From Nitrososphaerota archaeon (lineage in GTDB: Archaea; Thermoproteota; Nitrososphaeria; Nitrososphaerales; UBA183), in NCBI GenBank assembly GCA_029784825.1, contig JAFMAU010000101.1:1-5513 (forward strand): DNA of 5,513 nt, given 5' to 3'. Made by a program: the position numbers and the translations under genes. The notes beneath the pieces were generated by a model. It worked only from the letters and a program-made list of their open reading frames with translations, was not told where the DNA came from and did not search any database. Positions 4,768 through 5,513 of this stretch are shown piece after piece (within the stretch, counting starts at the first letter, position 1; each line of letters starts with the position of its first letter).

Positions 4768-5513
4768 ATGGAGCGCCAGAGGATAGTCGCCTGCATCCCA
4801 TGCTACAACGAGGAGTCGCACATCGCGTCTGTCATCGTCAAGACTTTGCCGCACGTCGACAAGGTGGTCGTCTGCGACGACGGGTCCAAGGACCTCACAG
4901 CGCGGATAGCAGAGAGGCTGGGCGCCGAGGTGATCAGGCACGACAGCAACCTGGGCAAGGGGGTGGCCCTGAGCGACCTCTTCAGGGCGGCCAAGAACCT
5001 CGGGGCGTCGATCGTCGTCACCCTCGACGGTGACGGCCAGCACGACCCCGACGAAATCCCACGCCTCGTCGCGCCGATAGAGGCGGGCAAGGCGGACCTG
5101 GTCAGCGGCGCGCGGGAGATAGGAGACGGGATGCCCGGCCACAGGAAGGCCGGGAACGCCCTGCTCACGGGCGCCACCAACGCTGCCTCCGGGGCCAAGC
5201 TCGCGGACTCGCAGAGCGGGTTCAGGGCCTACTCGCGGAAGGCCATCGACGCCATCAGGGTCGCGGAGCACGGGATAGGGGTGGACTCGCAGATAATCGT
5301 GGACGCGTTCGCCAAGGGGCTGAGGGTGGAGGAGATACCGGTCGGGGTGGCCTACGGGGAGGACACCTCCACCTACGGCGCAGGGAGGCAGGGGGTGTAC
5401 GTGCTGCTGACTATCATCCGTACCGTCACCGAGAGGAGCCCCCTCCTCTACCTGGGGGTGCCCAGCCTCTTCCTACTCGTCGCTGGCGCCCTCTTCGGCG
5501 CGGACCTCCTGGC
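4768..5513 (+). CDS. Family 2 glycosyltransferase, dolichyl-phosphate sugar synthase type, C-terminus cut by window edge
   Basis: 248 codons are present, with no stop before the right edge. The GT-A fold is clear: nucleotide-sugar binding at IPCYNE (10-15) and CDDGSKD (36-42), then the metal-binding DxD at D87-G-D89 within LDGDGQHDP (86-94), and DSQSGFRAYS (147-156), which matches the acceptor-side region of DPM1/DPG-synthase-like enzymes. A hydrophobic segment begins near 225 (PLLYLGVPSLFLLVAGALF), so one or more C-terminal membrane helices follow. Related enzymes move a sugar from a nucleotide donor to dolichyl phosphate on the cytoplasmic side, feeding N-glycosylation or glycolipid synthesis. 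The ATG follows the protease stop codon directly, so it belongs to the same operon. Donor (GDP-mannose, UDP-glucose or another) and acceptor cannot be read from the sequence; transfer to a different lipid remains possible. It needs the downstream sequence to be complete. Confidence 0.92.
   Translation, partial: MERQRIVACIPCYNEESHIASVIVKTLPHVDKVVVCDDGSKDLTARIAERLGAEVIRHDSNLGKGVALSDLFRAAKNLGASIVVTLDGDGQHDPDEIPRLVAPIEAGKADLVSGAREIGDGMPGHRKAGNALLTGATNAASGAKLADSQSGFRAYSRKAIDAIRVAEHGIGVDSQIIVDAFAKGLRVEEIPVGVAYGEDTSTYGAGRQGVYVLLTIIRTVTERSPLLYLGVPSLFLLVAGALFGADLL

Noticed and set aside
4282..5271. 329-codon minus-strand open frame across the protease and glycosyltransferase genes
   Set aside because: Composition is Asp/Glu/Gly/Val/Pro-rich without domain character, and both sense-strand genes have intact motifs.

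Overview
The window looks like chromosomal DNA of a high-GC archaeon. Several genes have a TATA-like box about 24-30 bases before the start codon and no Shine-Dalgarno site, which fits leaderless archaeal transcription. Non-ATG starts (GTG, TTG) are common, and the regulators are of archaeal type (a winged-helix protein with an extra C-terminal domain and a small ribbon-helix-helix protein). A member of the Thermoproteota, perhaps the Nitrososphaeria/Thaumarchaeota, is my best guess, but no rRNA or lineage marker is present to settle it.

Left part (1-1693, all minus strand): a winged-helix regulator gene, then a ribbon-helix-helix regulator gene, then sat (ATP sulfurylase), which runs off the left edge. 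The last two are 11 bases apart and look like one operon. A perfect 18-base inverted repeat covers the TATA region of this operon, as expected for an operator, most simply one used by the ribbon-helix-helix protein itself.

Divergent control region (1694-1877): a TATA-like box and Shine-Dalgarno site serve the leftward winged-helix gene, and a second TATA box serves the rightward secreted-protein gene. Between them lies a perfect 21-base inverted repeat with 9-base arms.

Middle part (1878-3229, plus strand): a secreted, cysteine-containing, probably glycosylated protein of unknown function, then a small, very basic helical protein with its own TATA box.

Right part (3338-5513, plus strand): a likely three-gene operon behind a good TATA box. 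It encodes a four-helix membrane protein of unknown function, a CPBP-family membrane metalloprotease with all three motif sets intact, and a family 2 glycosyltransferase that resembles dolichyl-phosphate sugar synthases and runs off the right edge. The set suggests cell-envelope or glycolipid/glycoprotein work at the membrane. The best candidates for something undescribed are the two palindromic operators around the winged-helix gene and the membrane protein/protease/glycosyltransferase operon.
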